This document shows, piece by piece, positions 7,205 to 19,561 of a stretch of 64,000 bases of DNA. The number at the start of each line of letters is the position of its first letter. Within the stretch, counting starts at the first letter, position 1. The notes beneath the pieces are model-generated. The model was given only the letters and a program-made list of their open reading frames with translations. It was not told the origin of the DNA and did not search any database. This DNA comes from Falsochrobactrum ovis. Its GTDB lineage: Bacteria > Pseudomonadota > Alphaproteobacteria > Rhizobiales > Rhizobiaceae. Made by a program: the position numbers and the translations under genes. The DNA is taken from NCBI RefSeq assembly GCF_003259955.1, contig NZ_QLMK01000006.1:1-64000 (forward strand), given 5' to 3'.

Positions 7205-8337
7205 TGTCCGTTCGCCGTTTAGCAGATGATGCCGTCCAACCAGCCGCTTTCGCCTTTAGCGCGGAAAATCAGGTATGGGCGCAACAGACGATTGCAAAAT
7301 TCCCAGAAGGCCGTCAGCAGTCAGCTGTGATCCCATTGCTCATGCGTGCGCAAGAGCAAGAAGGTTGGGTAACCAAAGCCGCCATTGAGCATGTCGCTGA
7401 AATGCTTGACATGCCTTTGATCCGCGTACTTGAAGTGGCTACTTTCTATACGCAGTTCCAGCTTAAGCCGGTGGGCACGCGTGCTCACATTCAGGTTTGC
7501 GGGACGACGCCATGCATGTTGCGCGGTTCGGAAGCATTGATGGACGTGTGTCGTCACAAAATCCACCAAGATCCACATGAACTCAATGCCAATGGAACCC
7601 TTTCTTGGGAAGAGGTTGAGTGTCAGGGTGCATGTGTGAACGCACCAATGGTGATGATTTTCAAGGACGCCTATGAAGATTTGACGCCCGAACGTCTGGC
7701 CGAAATTATCGACGCGTTTGAGGCAGGCAAGGGCGATACAATCAAACCCGGCCCACAAAGCGATCGAGCGAATTCGGAACCAATTAATGGCCTAACTTCG
7801 CTGACCGAAGATCTAGATTACAAAAAGATTGGGCTTGAAACGCATAAAGCTTCAGATGAAGCTGCCGCACAAGCCAAGGCGGAGGCCGAAGCTAAGGCTA
7901 CTGAAGAAGCAAAAACCGTTGCTCCCTCCAATACAGGTCGGCCGGTGACAAATGCGCCGGAAACTTCCACTGCTCTGAAAGAGCCATCGAATGTTAAGGT
8001 GGCAGATGCGCAGGAAGATGACGTTACGATTAAGATTAATCCTGATGTCAAGCTAGAGGACGCTAATCGTCCACAAGCGATAGAACGTCCAGAAATCGTT
8101 GATGATTTGAAGCTTATCTCAGGCATTGGCCCGAAGATTGAAACCATCCTTCACGAGTTGGGTGTTTTCACCTTCAAACAGATTTCTGAGTGGACTGAAG
8201 CCGAGCGTAAATGGATTGATGGCTATCTCAACTTCCGCGGTCGCATTGACCGCGAGGAATGGGTAAAGCAAGCAGATGCTCTGGCGAAGGGTGGCGTTGA
8301 AGAATATGTCAGGGTATTCGGGAAGAAGCCGGTATGA
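7204..8337 (+). CDS. nuoE: NADH-quinone oxidoreductase subunit E with C-terminal extension
   Basis: 377 residues, much longer than the roughly 160-220 of a minimal NuoE. Residues 1-185 are the thioredoxin-like [2Fe-2S] domain with cluster ligands C99, C104, C140 and C144. Residues about 205-290 are a low-complexity Ala/Glu/Lys linker. Residues about 298-377 form a second small domain that starts with a helix-hairpin-helix-like LKLISGIGPKIETILHELG and ends in a charged helix. Extended NuoE is known in alphaproteobacteria, but I know no assigned role for the tail. NuoE and NuoF form the NADH-oxidising tip. The start overlaps the nuoD stop. Confidence 0.95.
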   Translation: MSVRRLADDAVQPAAFAFSAENQVWAQQTIAKFPEGRQQSAVIPLLMRAQEQEGWVTKAAIEHVAEMLDMPLIRVLEVATFYTQFQLKPVGTRAHIQVCGTTPCMLRGSEALMDVCRHKIHQDPHELNANGTLSWEEVECQGACVNAPMVMIFKDAYEDLTPERLAEIIDAFEAGKGDTIKPGPQSDRANSEPINGLTSLTEDLDYKKIGLETHKASDEAAAQAKAEAEAKATEEAKTVAPSNTGRPVTNAPETSTALKEPSNVKVADAQEDDVTIKINPDVKLEDANRPQAIERPEIVDDLKLISGIGPKIETILHELGVFTFKQISEWTEAERKWIDGYLNFRGRIDREEWVKQADALAKGGVEEYVRVFGKKPV

Positions 8338-8393
8338 TGAGCTCTTTGCCATGGTCGGTTATAGTTACGAACTCGAACGGAAGCAGGTGAGAC

Positions 8394-9701
8394 ATGCTGG
8401 CTGATAAAGATCGCATCTTCACCAATATTTACGGTTTAAAGGATAAATCCTTGAAGGGTGCCATGGCGCGCGGCCATTGGGACAATACCAAGGGTTTCAT
8501 CGATAAAGGCCGTGATTGGATCATCGAGGAAATGAAAGCCTCAGGTCTGCGTGGCCGTGGAGGCGCTGGCTTTCCCACCGGTCTTAAATGGTCGTTTATG
8601 CCTAAGCAGACTGATGGTCGTCCGCATTATCTAGTCGTAAATGCTGACGAATCCGAGCCGGGCACGTGTAAGGACCGTGAAATTCTGCGTCACGATCCAC
8701 ATACGCTGATCGAAGGCTGCGTCATCGCGGGTTGCGCCATGGGCGCTCACACAGCGTATATTTATCTGCGCGGTGAATTCTGGCGTGAGCGTGAAGCACT
8801 CCAGGCTGCCATTGATGAATGCTATGCGGCAGGACTTCTCGGCAAAAATAATAAATGCGGCTGGGATATGGATATATTCGTTTCCCACGGTGCAGGTGCT
8901 TATATTTGCGGTGAAGAAACCGCATTGCTTGAAAGCCTTGAAGGCAAAAAAGGTCAGCCACGGCTGAAGCCACCGTTCCCGGCCAATGTGGGGCTCTATG
9001 GTTGCCCGACAACCGTTAACAATGTTGAGTCGATTGCTGTAGCGCCAACTATTTTGCGACGTGGTGCTTCTTGGTTCTCATCGATTGGTCGTCCAAACAA
9101 TGTCGGCACTAAGCTTTTTCAGATTTCAGGTCACGTAAACACACCCTGCACCGTAGAAGAGGGTATGGGTATTTCTTTCCGTGAACTGATCGAAAAGCAC
9201 GCAGGCGGCATTCGTGGCGGCTGGGATAACCTGCTGGGGGTTATCCCCGGTGGTGCATCGTGTCCAGTTGTAAAAGGCGAAGATATGATGGATGCCATCA
9301 TGGACTTCGACGGTATGCGTGATGTTAAATCATCGTTTGGTACCGGAGGCGTGATCGTCATGGATAAGTCCACCGACATCATCAAGGCTATTGCGCGCCT
9401 GTCAGCTTTCTTCAAACATGAAAGCTGCGGCCAGTGCACGCCTTGCCGTGAAGGCACCGGCTGGATGTGGCGTGTGATGGAACGCATGGTCAAGGGCAAT
9501 GCACAAAAGCGTGAAATTGACATGCTTTTGGACGTCACCAAACAAATTGAAGGTCATACGATCTGCGCTTTGGGTGATGCTGCTGCATGGCCGATTCAGG
9601 GCTTGATCCGTAATTTCCGTCCGGAAATTGAAAAGCGGATTGATGAATATACACACAACGCTGTTCAGAGCCGCAACATCCGTCTGGAAGCTGCGGAATA
9701 A
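8394..9701 (+). CDS. nuoF: NADH-quinone oxidoreductase subunit F
   Basis: 435 residues. This subunit binds NADH and FMN and the first [4Fe-4S] cluster (N3). The glycine-rich nucleotide loop is [16 protein letters not shown]; the FMN/NADH region includes [14 protein letters not shown] and [19 protein letters not shown]; the cluster is bound by [11 protein letters not shown] and a distal cysteine in HTICALGD. All ligands are present. Start ATG 8394 gives the usual MLADKDRIF terminus and follows GCAGGTGAG. A 56-base gap separates it from nuoE. Confidence 0.97.
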   Translation: MLADKDRIFTNIYGLKDKSLKGAMARGHWDNTKGFIDKGRDWIIEEMKASGLRGRGGAGFPTGLKWSFMPKQTDGRPHYLVVNADESEPGTCKDREILRHDPHTLIEGCVIAGCAMGAHTAYIYLRGEFWREREALQAAIDECYAAGLLGKNNKCGWDMDIFVSHGAGAYICGEETALLESLEGKKGQPRLKPPFPANVGLYGCPTTVNNVESIAVAPTILRRGASWFSSIGRPNNVGTKLFQISGHVNTPCTVEEGMGISFRELIEKHAGGIRGGWDNLLGVIPGGASCPVVKGEDMMDAIMDFDGMRDVKSSFGTGGVIVMDKSTDIIKAIARLSAFFKHESCGQCTPCREGTGWMWRVMERMVKGNAQKREIDMLLDVTKQIEGHTICALGDAAAWPIQGLIRNFRPEIEKRIDEYTHNAVQSRNIRLEAAE

Positions 9702-9797
9702 GACGTGAATGGTTTTTGTGAGCTTGCCCATTGGGGGCAGGCGGAAAAGTTTGATATCTGGAAAATGCGGTGTGGAACCGCAGGTTTGGATTAAGCG

Positions 9798-11879
9798 ATG
9801 GCAAATATTAAGGTTGACGGCAGAGAGATCGAAGTACCCGATCACTATACGCTCCTTCAGGCTGCCGAAGCTGCGGGCGCTGAAGTTCCGCGTTTCTGTT
9901 TCCATGAACGGCTTTCCATCGCCGGAAACTGCCGCATGTGCCTGGTTGAAGTAAAAGGTGGACCGCCAAAACCGGCTGCGTCCTGCGCCATGGGTGTACG
10001 CGACCTACGTCCGGGACCAAATGGCGAAGTACCTGAAATTTTCACCAATACGCCAATGGTCAAGAAGGCCCGTGAAGGCGTGATGGAATTTCTGTTGATC
10101 AATCACCCGCTTGATTGCCCAATCTGCGATCAGGGCGGTGAGTGCGATCTTCAAGATCAGGCAATGGCTTTTGGCACTGATGGTTCGCGCTTCCGCGAAA
10201 ACAAGCGTGCCGTTGAAAACAAATATATCGGCGCTCTCGTCAAAACCGTAATGACGCGCTGCATCCACTGCACGCGTTGTGTTCGGTTCACGACGGAAGT
10301 GGCAGGTATTTCTGAGCTTGGCCTGATCGGTCGGGGTGAAGATGCCGAGATTACGACCTATCTCGAACGCGCCATGACTTCTGAATTGCAGGGTAACGTT
10401 ATCGATCTTTGCCCTGTTGGCGCATTGACTTCGCGCCCCTATGCGTTCCAGGCTCGTCCTTGGGAGCTGAACAAGACTGAAACCATCGACGTGATGGACG
10501 CAGTTGGTTCGAATATCCGTGTAGATACCCGCGGTCGTGAAGTTATGCGTGTAATGCCGCGCATCAACGAACATGTGAATGAAGAGTGGATTTCCGACAA
10601 AACCCGCTTCATTTGGGATGGGCTTCGTACCCAGCGTCTAGACCGCCCCTATGTGCGCAAAGATGGTCGTCTGGTTGCTGCAAGCTGGCCAGAAGCATTT
10701 GCTGCTATTGCAGCGAAAGTTTCCAGCACTTCTGCTGATAAAATCGGTGCAATTGCCGGTGATCTGGCATCAGTTGAGGAAATCTACGCTCTTAAATCAT
10801 TGATGGCTTCTATCGGCACAGCCAATATGGATTGCCGTCAGGATGGTACAGCGTTGGATCCGGCATTAGGCCGCGCAACCTATTTGTTTAACTCGACTAT
10901 CGAAGGCATTGAAGATGCTGATGCTTTGCTCATCATCGGAGCAAATCCACGCATTGAGGCCGCGGTTCTGAATGCTCGTATACTCAAGCGTCAGCGCATG
11001 GGCCATTTCCCGATTGCTTTGATCGGCGAACAGGCTGAATTGCGCTACGACTATGAATATTTGGGCGCAGGTGCAGAATCATTGGCAGCACTTGCCTCCG
11101 GCAAAAATGCATTCCGAGAAGTGCTGGCCAAAGCAGAACGTCCGCTGATTATTATCGGCCAAGGTGCGCTTATTGGCGAAAACGGTCGTGAAGTTCTCGC
11201 AACCGCTGCCAAACTTGCCCAAGATGTTGGCGCAATTAACGAAGACTGGAACGGTTTTTCAGTTCTTCACACTGCGGCATCCCGAGTTGGCGCGCTGGAT
11301 CTTGGCTTTGTGCCGGGTGAGGGCGGTAAATCAGCTGGCGAAATGCTGGGTAACCTCGATGTTGTGTTCCTTCTTGGTGCAGATGAACTCGACATGAGCA
11401 AAAAAGCTTCGAGCTTTGTCGTCTATATAGGAACTCATGGTGATGCTGGCGCTCATGCAGCTGATGTCATCTTGCCCGCTGCTACCTATACTGAAAAATC
11501 AGGTACTTGGCTGAATACGGAAGGACGTGTTCAGATGGGTAATCGTGCAGCTTTTGCGCCGGGTGAAGCTAAGGAAGACTGGGCAATTCTGCGTGCTCTA
11601 TCCGATAGCCTCGGAAAACGTTTGCCGTTCGATTCACTTGCGCAATTACGGGCACGCCTTTATGCAGACTATCCGCATATGATGGCAATTGACTCGATTG
11701 CAACAGCTTCCAGTGATGATCTTATCGCGCTGGCAGCCAAAGCATCAAATCCTGGCAACGGTGATTTCGTTTCGCCGATCAAGGATTTTTATCTGACGAA
11801 CCCGATTGCCCGCGCTTCTGCTGTGATGGCCGAATGTTCGGCGCTCGCGGCCGGCGGCTTCCAACAAGCGGCTGAGTAA
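9798..11879 (+). CDS. nuoG: NADH-quinone oxidoreductase subunit G
   Basis: 693 residues, the largest peripheral subunit. The N-terminal ferredoxin-like domain binds [2Fe-2S] N1b (cysteines in FCFHERL, GNCRMC and ASCAM). The next segment binds [4Fe-4S] clusters through [18 protein letters not shown] and [11 protein letters not shown], with a further cysteine in DLCPVGAL. The remainder is a molybdopterin-oxidoreductase-like fold without cofactor function. Full length for the alphaproteobacterial type, which lacks the additional N7 cluster of E. coli. It passes electrons from NuoE/F towards NuoI. Confidence 0.97.
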   Translation: MANIKVDGREIEVPDHYTLLQAAEAAGAEVPRFCFHERLSIAGNCRMCLVEVKGGPPKPAASCAMGVRDLRPGPNGEVPEIFTNTPMVKKAREGVMEFLLINHPLDCPICDQGGECDLQDQAMAFGTDGSRFRENKRAVENKYIGALVKTVMTRCIHCTRCVRFTTEVAGISELGLIGRGEDAEITTYLERAMTSELQGNVIDLCPVGALTSRPYAFQARPWELNKTETIDVMDAVGSNIRVDTRGREVMRVMPRINEHVNEEWISDKTRFIWDGLRTQRLDRPYVRKDGRLVAASWPEAFAAIAAKVSSTSADKIGAIAGDLASVEEIYALKSLMASIGTANMDCRQDGTALDPALGRATYLFNSTIEGIEDADALLIIGANPRIEAAVLNARILKRQRMGHFPIALIGEQAELRYDYEYLGAGAESLAALASGKNAFREVLAKAERPLIIIGQGALIGENGREVLATAAKLAQDVGAINEDWNGFSVLHTAASRVGALDLGFVPGEGGKSAGEMLGNLDVVFLLGADELDMSKKASSFVVYIGTHGDAGAHAADVILPAATYTEKSGTWLNTEGRVQMGNRAAFAPGEAKEDWAILRALSDSLGKRLPFDSLAQLRARLYADYPHMMAIDSIATASSDDLIALAAKASNPGNGDFVSPIKDFYLTNPIARASAVMAECSALAAGGFQQAAE

Positions 11880-11899
11880 AGCGAGAGAGAGACGGACCA

Positions 11900-12943
11900 A
11901 TGGAAGGTATTTTTGCAGCATACGTCTTGCCAGCGCTTTGGATAGCGCTGAAGTCTGCCGTTTTGCTTGTCGTATTGTTGATCGTTGTGGCTTACCTGCT
12001 TTACGCAGACCGCAAGATCTGGGCCGCTGTTCAGCTCCGTCGTGGGCCAAACGTGGTTGGCCCGTGGGGATTGCTTCAGGCTTTTGCAGACTTGCTTAAG
12101 TTTGTGTTCAAAGAGCCGGTTATTCCATCGGGAGCCAATAAAGCAGTTTTCTTGCTGGCACCGTTTATTTCAGCGGTTTTGGCGCTAGCTACTTGGGCGG
12201 TTATCCCCGTCAATGAAGGCTGGGCGATTGCCAATATTAATGTCGGCATTCTCTATATTTTCGCCATTTCTTCCCTTGAAGTTTATGGTGTGATTATGGG
12301 CGGCTGGGCTTCGAACTCGAAATACCCATTCTTGGGCGCACTTCGCTCGGCTGCGCAAATGGTTTCTTACGAAGTCTCAATCGGCTTTGTAATTGTGACC
12401 GTATTGCTGACTGTTGGCTCGTTGAATCTGACGGATATTGTTCTTTCGCAGAACACCGGACTTGGAACCATGATTGGCTTGCCAAATTCGTTCCTTGATT
12501 GGAACTGGCTCTGCCTGTTCCCGATGTTCGTGATTTTCTATATTTCGGCACTTGCCGAAACCAACCGTCCACCCTTTGACCTTGTAGAGGCGGAATCGGA
12601 ACTCGTGGCTGGTCATATGATCGAATATTCCTCCACGCCGTTCCTGCTCTTCTTCCTCGGCGAATATGTAGCCATCACCCTGATGTGCGCATTGATGACC
12701 ATCCTGTTCCTTGGCGGCTGGTTGCCTCCGGTTGATGTTTGGTTCCTCAATTGGGTGCCGGGTGTTATCTGGTTCATGCTGAAGCTTTGCTTCTGCTTCT
12801 TCCTCTTCGCAATGGCAAAGGCAATCGTCCCACGCTACCGCTATGACCAGTTGATGCGTTTGGGCTGGAAAGTGTTTCTGCCGATCTCATTGTTCATGGT
12901 TGTTGCTACAGCAACCTTCCTCAAAGTCTTCGGTCTGGCGTAA
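11900..12943 (+). CDS. nuoH: NADH-quinone oxidoreductase subunit H
   Basis: 347 residues with about eight membrane helices. NuoH (ND1) joins the peripheral and membrane arms and forms the entry to the quinone tunnel. Family marks are [20 protein letters not shown] near the N-terminus, the acidic loop [20 protein letters not shown] that couples quinone reduction to proton pumping, and [14 protein letters not shown] near the C-terminus. Start ATG 11900 lies 20 bases after the nuoG stop, behind GAGAGAGACGG. Confidence 0.97.
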   Translation: MEGIFAAYVLPALWIALKSAVLLVVLLIVVAYLLYADRKIWAAVQLRRGPNVVGPWGLLQAFADLLKFVFKEPVIPSGANKAVFLLAPFISAVLALATWAVIPVNEGWAIANINVGILYIFAISSLEVYGVIMGGWASNSKYPFLGALRSAAQMVSYEVSIGFVIVTVLLTVGSLNLTDIVLSQNTGLGTMIGLPNSFLDWNWLCLFPMFVIFYISALAETNRPPFDLVEAESELVAGHMIEYSSTPFLLFFLGEYVAITLMCALMTILFLGGWLPPVDVWFLNWVPGVIWFMLKLCFCFFLFAMAKAIVPRYRYDQLMRLGWKVFLPISLFMVVATATFLKVFGLA

Positions 12944-12956
12944 GGAGTAAAAGAAA

Positions 12957-13448
12957 ATGGCTTCAATTGCCCAAGCCGCAAAATCGCTCCTACTCAAGGA
13001 ATTCTTTTCGGCTTTCTTCCTTGCAATGCGTCAGTTTGTTTCGCCAAGGGCGACACTGAACTATCCGCATGAAAAGGGTCCGATTTCTCCGCGCTTTCGT
13101 GGTGAGCATGCACTTCGCCGTTATCCCAACGGTGAAGAGCGCTGCATCGCGTGTAAATTGTGTGAAGCAATCTGCCCCGCACAGGCGATCACTATTGAAG
13201 CAGGTCCGCGCCGCAATGACGGGACGCGCCGCACGGTGCGTTACGACATCGATATGGTGAAATGCATTTATTGTGGTTTCTGCCAGGAGGCATGCCCGGT
13301 TGATGCAATTGTGGAAGGACCAAATTTCGAGTTCGCGACGGAAACCCGTGAAGAGCTTTACTATGATAAGGAAAAGCTTCTTGCGAATGGTGACCGTTGG
13401 GAGCGTGAAATTGCGCGCAATATCGCGATGGATGCGCCTTATCGTTAA
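12957..13448 (+). CDS. nuoI: NADH-quinone oxidoreductase subunit I
   Basis: 163 residues. An 8Fe ferredoxin-type subunit holding clusters N6a and N6b, which hand electrons to N2 in NuoB. Both motifs are intact: [12 protein letters not shown] and [12 protein letters not shown]. The amphipathic N-terminus (residues about 9-30) would lie on the membrane. Start ATG 12957 follows AAGGAG at proper spacing. About 220 bases separate it from nuoJ, the largest gap after nuoC; I see no clear terminator there. Confidence 0.97.
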   Translation: MASIAQAAKSLLLKEFFSAFFLAMRQFVSPRATLNYPHEKGPISPRFRGEHALRRYPNGEERCIACKLCEAICPAQAITIEAGPRRNDGTRRTVRYDIDMVKCIYCGFCQEACPVDAIVEGPNFEFATETREELYYDKEKLLANGDRWEREIARNIAMDAPYR

Positions 13449-13671
13449 TCCGGTCTCGTTGGAGCAAAGTTTCGAGGGAAAATGTTTCGAGATCGGTTTG
13501 TGAAATCATGACGGTAATCAGGATAACCAGATTACTGTCTTAACTTGAGTTTCGCGGGATTCGCGAAGAATTCGTGCAATGCAGGAAAAGCCGAGCTTTT
13601 CTTTGGTATTGCGAAAACAGAGCGGGCAGGGCAATAGGGCTTTGCTCACGGAAAGGTGTTGGGGGTTCCCC

Positions 13672-14289
13672 ATGCTGACAGGTATTGCGGCAGCGTTTTT
13701 TTATCTGTTCGCTTTTATCATGATCGCAAGTGCGTTCATGGTCATTGCGGCACGTAACCCCGTGCATTCGGTGCTGTTTCTTATCCTTGCATTCTTTAAC
13801 GGTGCGGCGCTGTTCCTACTGACGGGTGCAGAGTTCCTCGCCATGATTTTGCTCGTCATTTACGTCGGTGCAGTGGCAGTTCTGTTCCTCTTCGTCGTGA
13901 TGATGCTGGATGTGGATTTTGCTGAGCTTAAGCGCGGCGCGCTTCAATATGCGCCGGTTGGGGCTTTGGTCGGTCTGATTCTGCTGGGTGAGCTGATAGT
14001 CGTTTTTGCTGGTTCCATGTTCAAACCTGAACTAGGGCAGGGGGCTGTTCCGATCCCGGATCTTGCTGAACGTACCAATACCGCAGCTCTGGGTGACATT
14101 CTTTACACGGATTACGTCTTCCAGTTCCAGATTGCTGGAATAATTCTGCTGGTAGCGATGATTGGCGCGATTGTTCTGACCTTGCGTCACAAGCCTGATG
14201 TCAAACGCCAGTCAATTCCTGATCAGGTTGCTCGCACGCCGGAAACGGCTATTGAGATCAAAAAGGTCGAAACCGGTAAAGGCATCTGA
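13672..14289 (+). CDS. nuoJ: NADH-quinone oxidoreductase subunit J
   Basis: 205 residues with five membrane helices (residues about 5-25, 30-50, 55-78, 90-110 and 145-168). NuoJ (ND6) holds the pi-bulge helix of the membrane arm; the conserved tract [20 protein letters not shown] is clear. I place the start at 13672 ([15 protein letters not shown]), behind GGAAAGGTGTTGGGGG; the frame is open back to 13579 but that part is not family-like. It precedes nuoK with a 10-base gap. Confidence 0.95.
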   Translation: MLTGIAAAFFYLFAFIMIASAFMVIAARNPVHSVLFLILAFFNGAALFLLTGAEFLAMILLVIYVGAVAVLFLFVVMMLDVDFAELKRGALQYAPVGALVGLILLGELIVVFAGSMFKPELGQGAVPIPDLAERTNTAALGDILYTDYVFQFQIAGIILLVAMIGAIVLTLRHKPDVKRQSIPDQVARTPETAIEIKKVETGKGI

Positions 14290-14299
14290 GGACAAACAT

Positions 14300-14608
14300 A
14301 TGGAAATCGGTATTGCTCATTATCTGACCGTTTCGGCGATCCTGTTTACGCTTGGCGTTTTCGGTATCTTTTTAAACCGCAAGAACGTCATCGTTATTCT
14401 GATGTCGGTCGAACTCATTCTTCTCTCGGTCAATATTAACTTGGTGGCGTTTTCTTCAGTACTCGGCGATATGGTCGGGCAGGTTTTCGCCCTTTTCGTA
14501 CTGACTGTTGCCGCAGCTGAAGCGGCAATTGGTCTATCCATTCTCGTTGTATTCTTCCGTAATCGCGGTTCGATCGCGGTGGAAGACGTCAGTGTTATGA
14601 AAGGTTGA
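14300..14608 (+). CDS. nuoK: NADH-quinone oxidoreductase subunit K
   Basis: 102 residues, exactly the usual size, with three membrane helices. NuoK (ND4L) is part of the proton channel next to NuoJ and NuoN. The two conserved membrane glutamates are visible in [14 protein letters not shown] and [13 protein letters not shown]. Start ATG 14300 follows TGAGGACAAAC; a longer frame opening inside nuoJ is not supported. The nuoL start is only 7 bases downstream of the stop. Confidence 0.96.
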   Translation: MEIGIAHYLTVSAILFTLGVFGIFLNRKNVIVILMSVELILLSVNINLVAFSSVLGDMVGQVFALFVLTVAAAEAAIGLSILVVFFRNRGSIAVEDVSVMKG

Positions 14609-14615
14609 CGGGCAG

Positions 14616-16598
14616 ATGCTCTATTACGCGATCGTCTTCCTTCCGCTTATCGGCTTTCTTATTGCTGGGCTTTTCGGCAATAAGATTGGCGCTAGAGCGA
14701 GCGAATACGTTACTTCAGGCTTGATGGTCATTGTTGCCATCTTCTCCTGGATTGCATTCTTTCAAATCCCGTTGGGCGAAACAGAACTGGTTCGTATCAC
14801 GGTACTTGAATGGGTGACGTCTGGGGCGCTTTCCTTCGATTGGGCTCTTCGCATAGATACGCTGACGGGTGTAATGCTCGTCGTCATTAACTCGGTATCG
14901 GCATTGGTGCATATTTATTCGATTGGATATATGCACAATGATCCGCACCGTCCGCGTTTCTTTGCCTATCTGTCGCTCTTTACTTTTGCGATGTTGACGC
15001 TCGTCACATCTGACAATCTGGTGCAGATGTTCTTTGGCTGGGAAGGCGTTGGTCTGGCATCCTATCTGTTGATTGGTTTCTGGTTCCAAAGGCCATCTGC
15101 CAATGCAGCTTCGATGAAGGCGTTTGTCGTTAACCGCGTCGGTGACTTCGGTTTTCTGCTGGGTATTTTCGGCGTATTCGTTCTGTTCCAGTCTGTGGAT
15201 TACACGACGATTTTTGCAGCTGCCGCTAATTACCTGCCTGCAGATGGTTCCGAGGCGGTTGTTTTGAACTTCCTTGGCTATGAACTGCATAAAGAGACTG
15301 GCCTGACGGTTGTCTGCTTGCTGCTCTTTATGGGTGCGATGGGTAAATCGGCGCAGTTCTTGCTGCACACCTGGTTGCCTGATGCGATGGAAGGCCCAAC
15401 GCCGGTTTCAGCACTCATTCACGCAGCGACAATGGTCACCGCTGGCGTGTTCATGGTCGCGCGCATGACGCCGCTTTTTGAACAGTCGCAGGATGCTCTG
15501 CTGGTCGTAACTATTATCGGTGCAACCACTGCATTCTTTGCTGCGACGGTTGCTTTGGTGCAGAACGACATCAAGCGCGTGATTGCTTACTCAACCTGTT
15601 CGCAGCTGGGCTATATGTTCGTTGCGCTTGGTGTAGGCGCTTACGGTGCGGCTGTGTTCCATCTGTTTACGCACGCATTCTTTAAAGCATTGCTGTTCCT
15701 GGGTGCAGGCTCTGTTATCCATGCGGTGTCCGATGAGCAGGATATGCGTCGCATGGGCGGATTGCGCAAACTGATCCCGACAACCTATTGGATGATGATC
15801 ATCGGTACGATTGCTATCACTGGTGTCGGTATTCCGGGAACTGTGATCGGAACCGCTGGCTTCTTCTCGAAAGATGCGATCATTGAATCCGCTTTCGCGT
15901 CGCAAAGTGCGGCGAGCGGATATGCGTTCACCTTGCTGGTGATTTCCGCACTGTTTACGAGCTTCTATTCATGGCGTCTGATTTTCATGACTTTCTTTGG
16001 TAAGCCACGCGCTTCTGTAGAAGTGATGAAACATGTTCATGATTCTCCTGCGGTAATGTTGGTTCCACTGTTCATTCTGGGTGCGGGAGCTCTGTTTGCT
16101 GGTGTTATTTTCGTCGGCTACTTCTTCGGCAACGATTATAGCGAGTTCTGGAAAGGTGCATTGTTCACTCTGCCTGATAACCAGATCTTGGAAGAATACC
16201 ACCACGTGCCGCTTTGGGTTAAGTGGTCGCCATTTGTCGCCATGGCAGTTGGTCTCTTCACCGCATGGGTCTTCTATATTCGTTCACCACAAATTCCGAA
16301 GGAACTCGCAGCGCGCCATCGCGGCCTCTACCAGTTCCTTTTGAACAAATGGTACTTTGACGAATTGTACGATCTCATTTTTGTACGTCCTGCCCGTTGT
16401 CTTGGACGGCTGTTCTGGAAAGTGGGCGACGGTAAAATCATCGATGGGCTTGGACCTGATGGCATCTCTGCACGCGTCCTCGATGTAACGGGCCGTATTG
16501 TGAAGTTACAGTCCGGCTATCTCTATCATTACGCATTCGCGATGCTAATCGGCGTCGCCGCGCTCGTCACCTGGATGATGCTCGGGAGCTCTTTCTGA
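14616..16598 (+). CDS. nuoL: NADH-quinone oxidoreductase subunit L
   Basis: 660 residues, the distal antiporter-like subunit of the membrane arm. About 16 membrane helices, with the long lateral helix expected near the C-terminus. Family tracts include [18 protein letters not shown] (with the key glutamate), [21 protein letters not shown] (lysine and the HTWLPDA signature) and [21 protein letters not shown]. It translocates protons. The stop overlaps the nuoM start (TGATG at 16596-16600). Confidence 0.97.
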   Translation: MLYYAIVFLPLIGFLIAGLFGNKIGARASEYVTSGLMVIVAIFSWIAFFQIPLGETELVRITVLEWVTSGALSFDWALRIDTLTGVMLVVINSVSALVHIYSIGYMHNDPHRPRFFAYLSLFTFAMLTLVTSDNLVQMFFGWEGVGLASYLLIGFWFQRPSANAASMKAFVVNRVGDFGFLLGIFGVFVLFQSVDYTTIFAAAANYLPADGSEAVVLNFLGYELHKETGLTVVCLLLFMGAMGKSAQFLLHTWLPDAMEGPTPVSALIHAATMVTAGVFMVARMTPLFEQSQDALLVVTIIGATTAFFAATVALVQNDIKRVIAYSTCSQLGYMFVALGVGAYGAAVFHLFTHAFFKALLFLGAGSVIHAVSDEQDMRRMGGLRKLIPTTYWMMIIGTIAITGVGIPGTVIGTAGFFSKDAIIESAFASQSAASGYAFTLLVISALFTSFYSWRLIFMTFFGKPRASVEVMKHVHDSPAVMLVPLFILGAGALFAGVIFVGYFFGNDYSEFWKGALFTLPDNQILEEYHHVPLWVKWSPFVAMAVGLFTAWVFYIRSPQIPKELAARHRGLYQFLLNKWYFDELYDLIFVRPARCLGRLFWKVGDGKIIDGLGPDGISARVLDVTGRIVKLQSGYLYHYAFAMLIGVAALVTWMMLGSSF

Positions 16599-18106
16599 TG
16601 ACCGACTGGCCAATTCTTTCTACGGTCACATTTCTGCCGCTCGTCGGCGCCTTGTTGATCCTTCTCATTAAGGATGACAGCGAAGCTGCGCGTCGCAACA
16701 TCAAAAATGTTGCGCTGCTCACCACAGTTTTCGTTTTTATCCTGACACTTGTTATTTGGGCCGGTTTCGATAACGGAAATCCCGGCTTCCAGATGGTCGA
16801 ACAGTTTAGCTGGTTCGACAACGGCATATCCTATCATATGGGTGTTGACGGTATCTCGGTGCTATTCGTGGTGCTGTCTGCATTTTTGATGCCGTTCTGT
16901 ATTCTGGCTAGTTGGCAATCCGTCGATAAGCGCGTCAAAGAATATATGGTGGCGTTTCTTATTCTGGAAACGCTTCTGATCGGCGTATTCTGCGCGCTCG
17001 ACCTCTTCCTGTTCTATGTCTTCTTTGAAGCAAGCCTTATTCCGATGTTCATCATCATTGGGGTATGGGGAGGCGAACGCCGGGTTTATGCCAGCTTCAA
17101 ATTCTTCCTCTACACCTTGCTTGGTTCGGTGCTTATGCTCATCGCAATCATGGCGATGTATTGGCAGGCTGGAACACTGAATATCGTTGAGCTTCTTCAG
17201 CATGATTTCCCTGCAAATATGCAGACTTGGCTGTGGCTGGCATTCTTCGCGTCCTTTGCAGTGAAGATGCCGATGTGGCCAGTTCATACCTGGTTGCCCG
17301 ATGCTCACGTTGAAGCACCTACAGCGGGTTCGGTTATTCTGGCCGGTATATTATTGAAGCTCGGCGGCTATGGCTTCCTGCGCTTCTCGCTACCAATGTT
17401 CCCACTGGCCTCCGCTGATTTTGCACCATTTATCTTTGTACTCTCGGTAATTGGCATCATCTACACGTCGCTTGTCGCATTGGTACAAGACGACATGAAG
17501 AAACTGATCGCCTATTCGTCCGTTGCTCACATGGGCTATGTTACGATGGGTATCTTTGCCGCCAATGAACAGGGCGTACAGGGTGCGATCTTCCAAATGC
17601 TTTCGCATGGTATCGTATCCAGTGCATTGTTCCTTTGCGTGGGTGTGATCTATGATCGTATGCATACCCGCGAGATTGCTGCCTTTGGTGGGCTGGTCAA
17701 CAATATGCCAAAATATGCGGTGGCCTTTATGGTCTTCACAATGGCAAATGTTGGCCTACCGGGTACCTCTGGCTTTATTGGTGAATTCCTGACCCTGTTT
17801 GGTGTGTTCCGTGTGAACACATGGGTTGCTGTATTTGCAACCAGCGGCGTGATCTTCTCGGCTTGCTATGCACTTTGGCTCTACCGCAAGGTGGTGTTTG
17901 GTGCGCTGACCAAGGAGAGCCTCAAGGCCCTTCTTGATCTGAGCCCGCGTGAGAAGTTCATTCTCTATCCGCTCGTGGTTCTCACCATTTTCTTTGGTGT
18001 GTATCCGGTACCGGTCCTTGATGTGACCGCGGGTGCCGTGCACGCTCTGATTAATCAATATGACGCAGCGCTGGGCAATGCCGTTAGCGCTACGCTGGCG
18101 CAGTAA
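16598..18106 (+). CDS. nuoM: NADH-quinone oxidoreductase subunit M
   Basis: 502 residues with about 14 membrane helices, the middle antiporter-like proton-pumping subunit. Visible tracts are [20 protein letters not shown] (the conserved glutamate), [20 protein letters not shown] and [20 protein letters not shown]. Full length. Coupled to nuoL by a 1-base overlap and followed by nuoN after 17 bases. Confidence 0.97.
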   Translation: MTDWPILSTVTFLPLVGALLILLIKDDSEAARRNIKNVALLTTVFVFILTLVIWAGFDNGNPGFQMVEQFSWFDNGISYHMGVDGISVLFVVLSAFLMPFCILASWQSVDKRVKEYMVAFLILETLLIGVFCALDLFLFYVFFEASLIPMFIIIGVWGGERRVYASFKFFLYTLLGSVLMLIAIMAMYWQAGTLNIVELLQHDFPANMQTWLWLAFFASFAVKMPMWPVHTWLPDAHVEAPTAGSVILAGILLKLGGYGFLRFSLPMFPLASADFAPFIFVLSVIGIIYTSLVALVQDDMKKLIAYSSVAHMGYVTMGIFAANEQGVQGAIFQMLSHGIVSSALFLCVGVIYDRMHTREIAAFGGLVNNMPKYAVAFMVFTMANVGLPGTSGFIGEFLTLFGVFRVNTWVAVFATSGVIFSACYALWLYRKVVFGALTKESLKALLDLSPREKFILYPLVVLTIFFGVYPVPVLDVTAGAVHALINQYDAALGNAVSATLAQ

Positions 18107-18123
18107 GTAAAGGCGAAGGCCCG

Positions 18124-19560
18124 ATGCAAACCGACCTGATTGCTTCCCTGTCTCTCGCAGCTCCCGAGGTTTTCCTCGCGCTGAGCGGGCTGGCATTGCT
18201 AATGATCGGCGTGTTCTCCGGAGAGCGCGCCACCACCCTCGTCAATGGACTTGCGACTGCTGTTCTGATTGCTGCGCTGGCAATGGTCGTTATTTTCCCA
18301 AATAATGGCGTAGCCTTTGGCGGTAGTTTAGTCAGTGACGCATTCACGCGTTTCATGAAGGTTCTGACGCTAATCGGCTCCATCGTGACGCTGATTATGT
18401 CCGTCGGCTTTGCCCGCGAGGAAAAACTCGATAAGTTTGAATTCCCGGTTCTGGTTGTTATTTCAACCCTGGGAATGCTCATCATGGTGTCGGCGTCCAA
18501 TATGCTGACACTCTACATGGGCCTCGAACTTCAGTCGCTTTCGCTTTATGTGTTGGCTGCGTTCAACCGGCAGAATCTGCGTTCCACCGAAGCTGGTTTG
18601 AAATATTTTGTGCTGGGTTCGCTGTCTTCGGGCATGATGCTTTATGGTATCTCGCTTGTTTACGGCTATACCGGTCACATTGGTTTTGCAGAAATTGCAG
18701 CTGCCGTTTCTGATGGTAACCGTCAGCTCGGCCTCGTATTTGGTCTGGTGTTTATTCTCGCAGGTCTCTGCTTCAAGATTTCTGCTGTACCATTCCATAT
18801 GTGGACGCCTGACGTCTATGAAGGCTCGCCCACGCCGGTAACTGCTTTCTTTGCTACCGCCCCGAAAATGGCTGCAATTGCACTGATTGTTCGGGTCGTA
18901 GAAGATGCTTTTGCACCGATCACTTCCGACTGGCAGCAAATTGTCACTTTCGTGGCGATTGCTTCGATGGTGCTGGGTGCATTTGCAGCGATTGGTCAGC
19001 GCAATATTAAGCGTCTGATGGCATATTCTTCAATCAGTCATATGGGTTACGCTCTGGTAGGTCTGGCTGCGGGTACCGTGGTCGGCGTGAGGGGCGTTAT
19101 TCTTTATATGGTGATTTATCTTGCCATGACGCTTGCAAGCTTTGCGTTCATTCTCATGATGCGTACCAAGGAAGGCAATGTCGAACAGATCGACGATCTG
19201 GCTGGACTTTCCCGCACCAATCCCGTGATCGCAGTGATCATGACAGCGGTATTGTTCTCGCTTGCAGGTATTCCTCCGCTCGCTGGCTTTTTTGGTAAGT
19301 GGTATACCTTTATGGCCGCGGTTGAAGCGGGCCTGTTGCCGCTTGCGATCATTGGTATCGTCGCGTCGGTCGTGGGTGCATTCTACTATCTCCGTCTGAT
19401 CAAAATCATGTGGTTCGATGAACCCGCGGCGGGATTTGTAGCTCCAGCTATGGAACTGCGCCTGGTTCTTGGAGCGAGCGGCCTGTTCATAATTCTCTAT
19501 GGTCTGTTCAGTGGATGGCTGGGTAGTCTGGCGCTAACTGCCGCGAAAACACTGTTCTGA
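18124..19560 (+). CDS. nuoN: NADH-quinone oxidoreductase subunit N
   Basis: 478 residues with about 14 membrane helices, the proximal antiporter-like subunit next to NuoK. Signatures: [19 protein letters not shown] with the conserved glutamate, [20 protein letters not shown], and [20 protein letters not shown]. It is the last subunit gene; birA begins one base after its stop, so the operon reads on into unrelated genes. Confidence 0.97.
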   Translation: MQTDLIASLSLAAPEVFLALSGLALLMIGVFSGERATTLVNGLATAVLIAALAMVVIFPNNGVAFGGSLVSDAFTRFMKVLTLIGSIVTLIMSVGFAREEKLDKFEFPVLVVISTLGMLIMVSASNMLTLYMGLELQSLSLYVLAAFNRQNLRSTEAGLKYFVLGSLSSGMMLYGISLVYGYTGHIGFAEIAAAVSDGNRQLGLVFGLVFILAGLCFKISAVPFHMWTPDVYEGSPTPVTAFFATAPKMAAIALIVRVVEDAFAPITSDWQQIVTFVAIASMVLGAFAAIGQRNIKRLMAYSSISHMGYALVGLAAGTVVGVRGVILYMVIYLAMTLASFAFILMMRTKEGNVEQIDDLAGLSRTNPVIAVIMTAVLFSLAGIPPLAGFFGKWYTFMAAVEAGLLPLAIIGIVASVVGAFYYLRLIKIMWFDEPAAGFVAPAMELRLVLGASGLFIILYGLFSGWLGSLALTAAKTLF

Positions 19561-19561
19561 T

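Noticed and set aside
10005-10574. Minus-strand frame of 189 codons opposite nuoG
   Set aside because: Covers the cysteine motifs of NuoG on the other strand; no independent support.
14715-15368. Long minus-strand frame opposite nuoL (217 codons)
   Set aside because: Fully antisense to a well-supported gene, composition rich in Gln/His/Arg as expected from reverse-strand shadow, no ribosome site.
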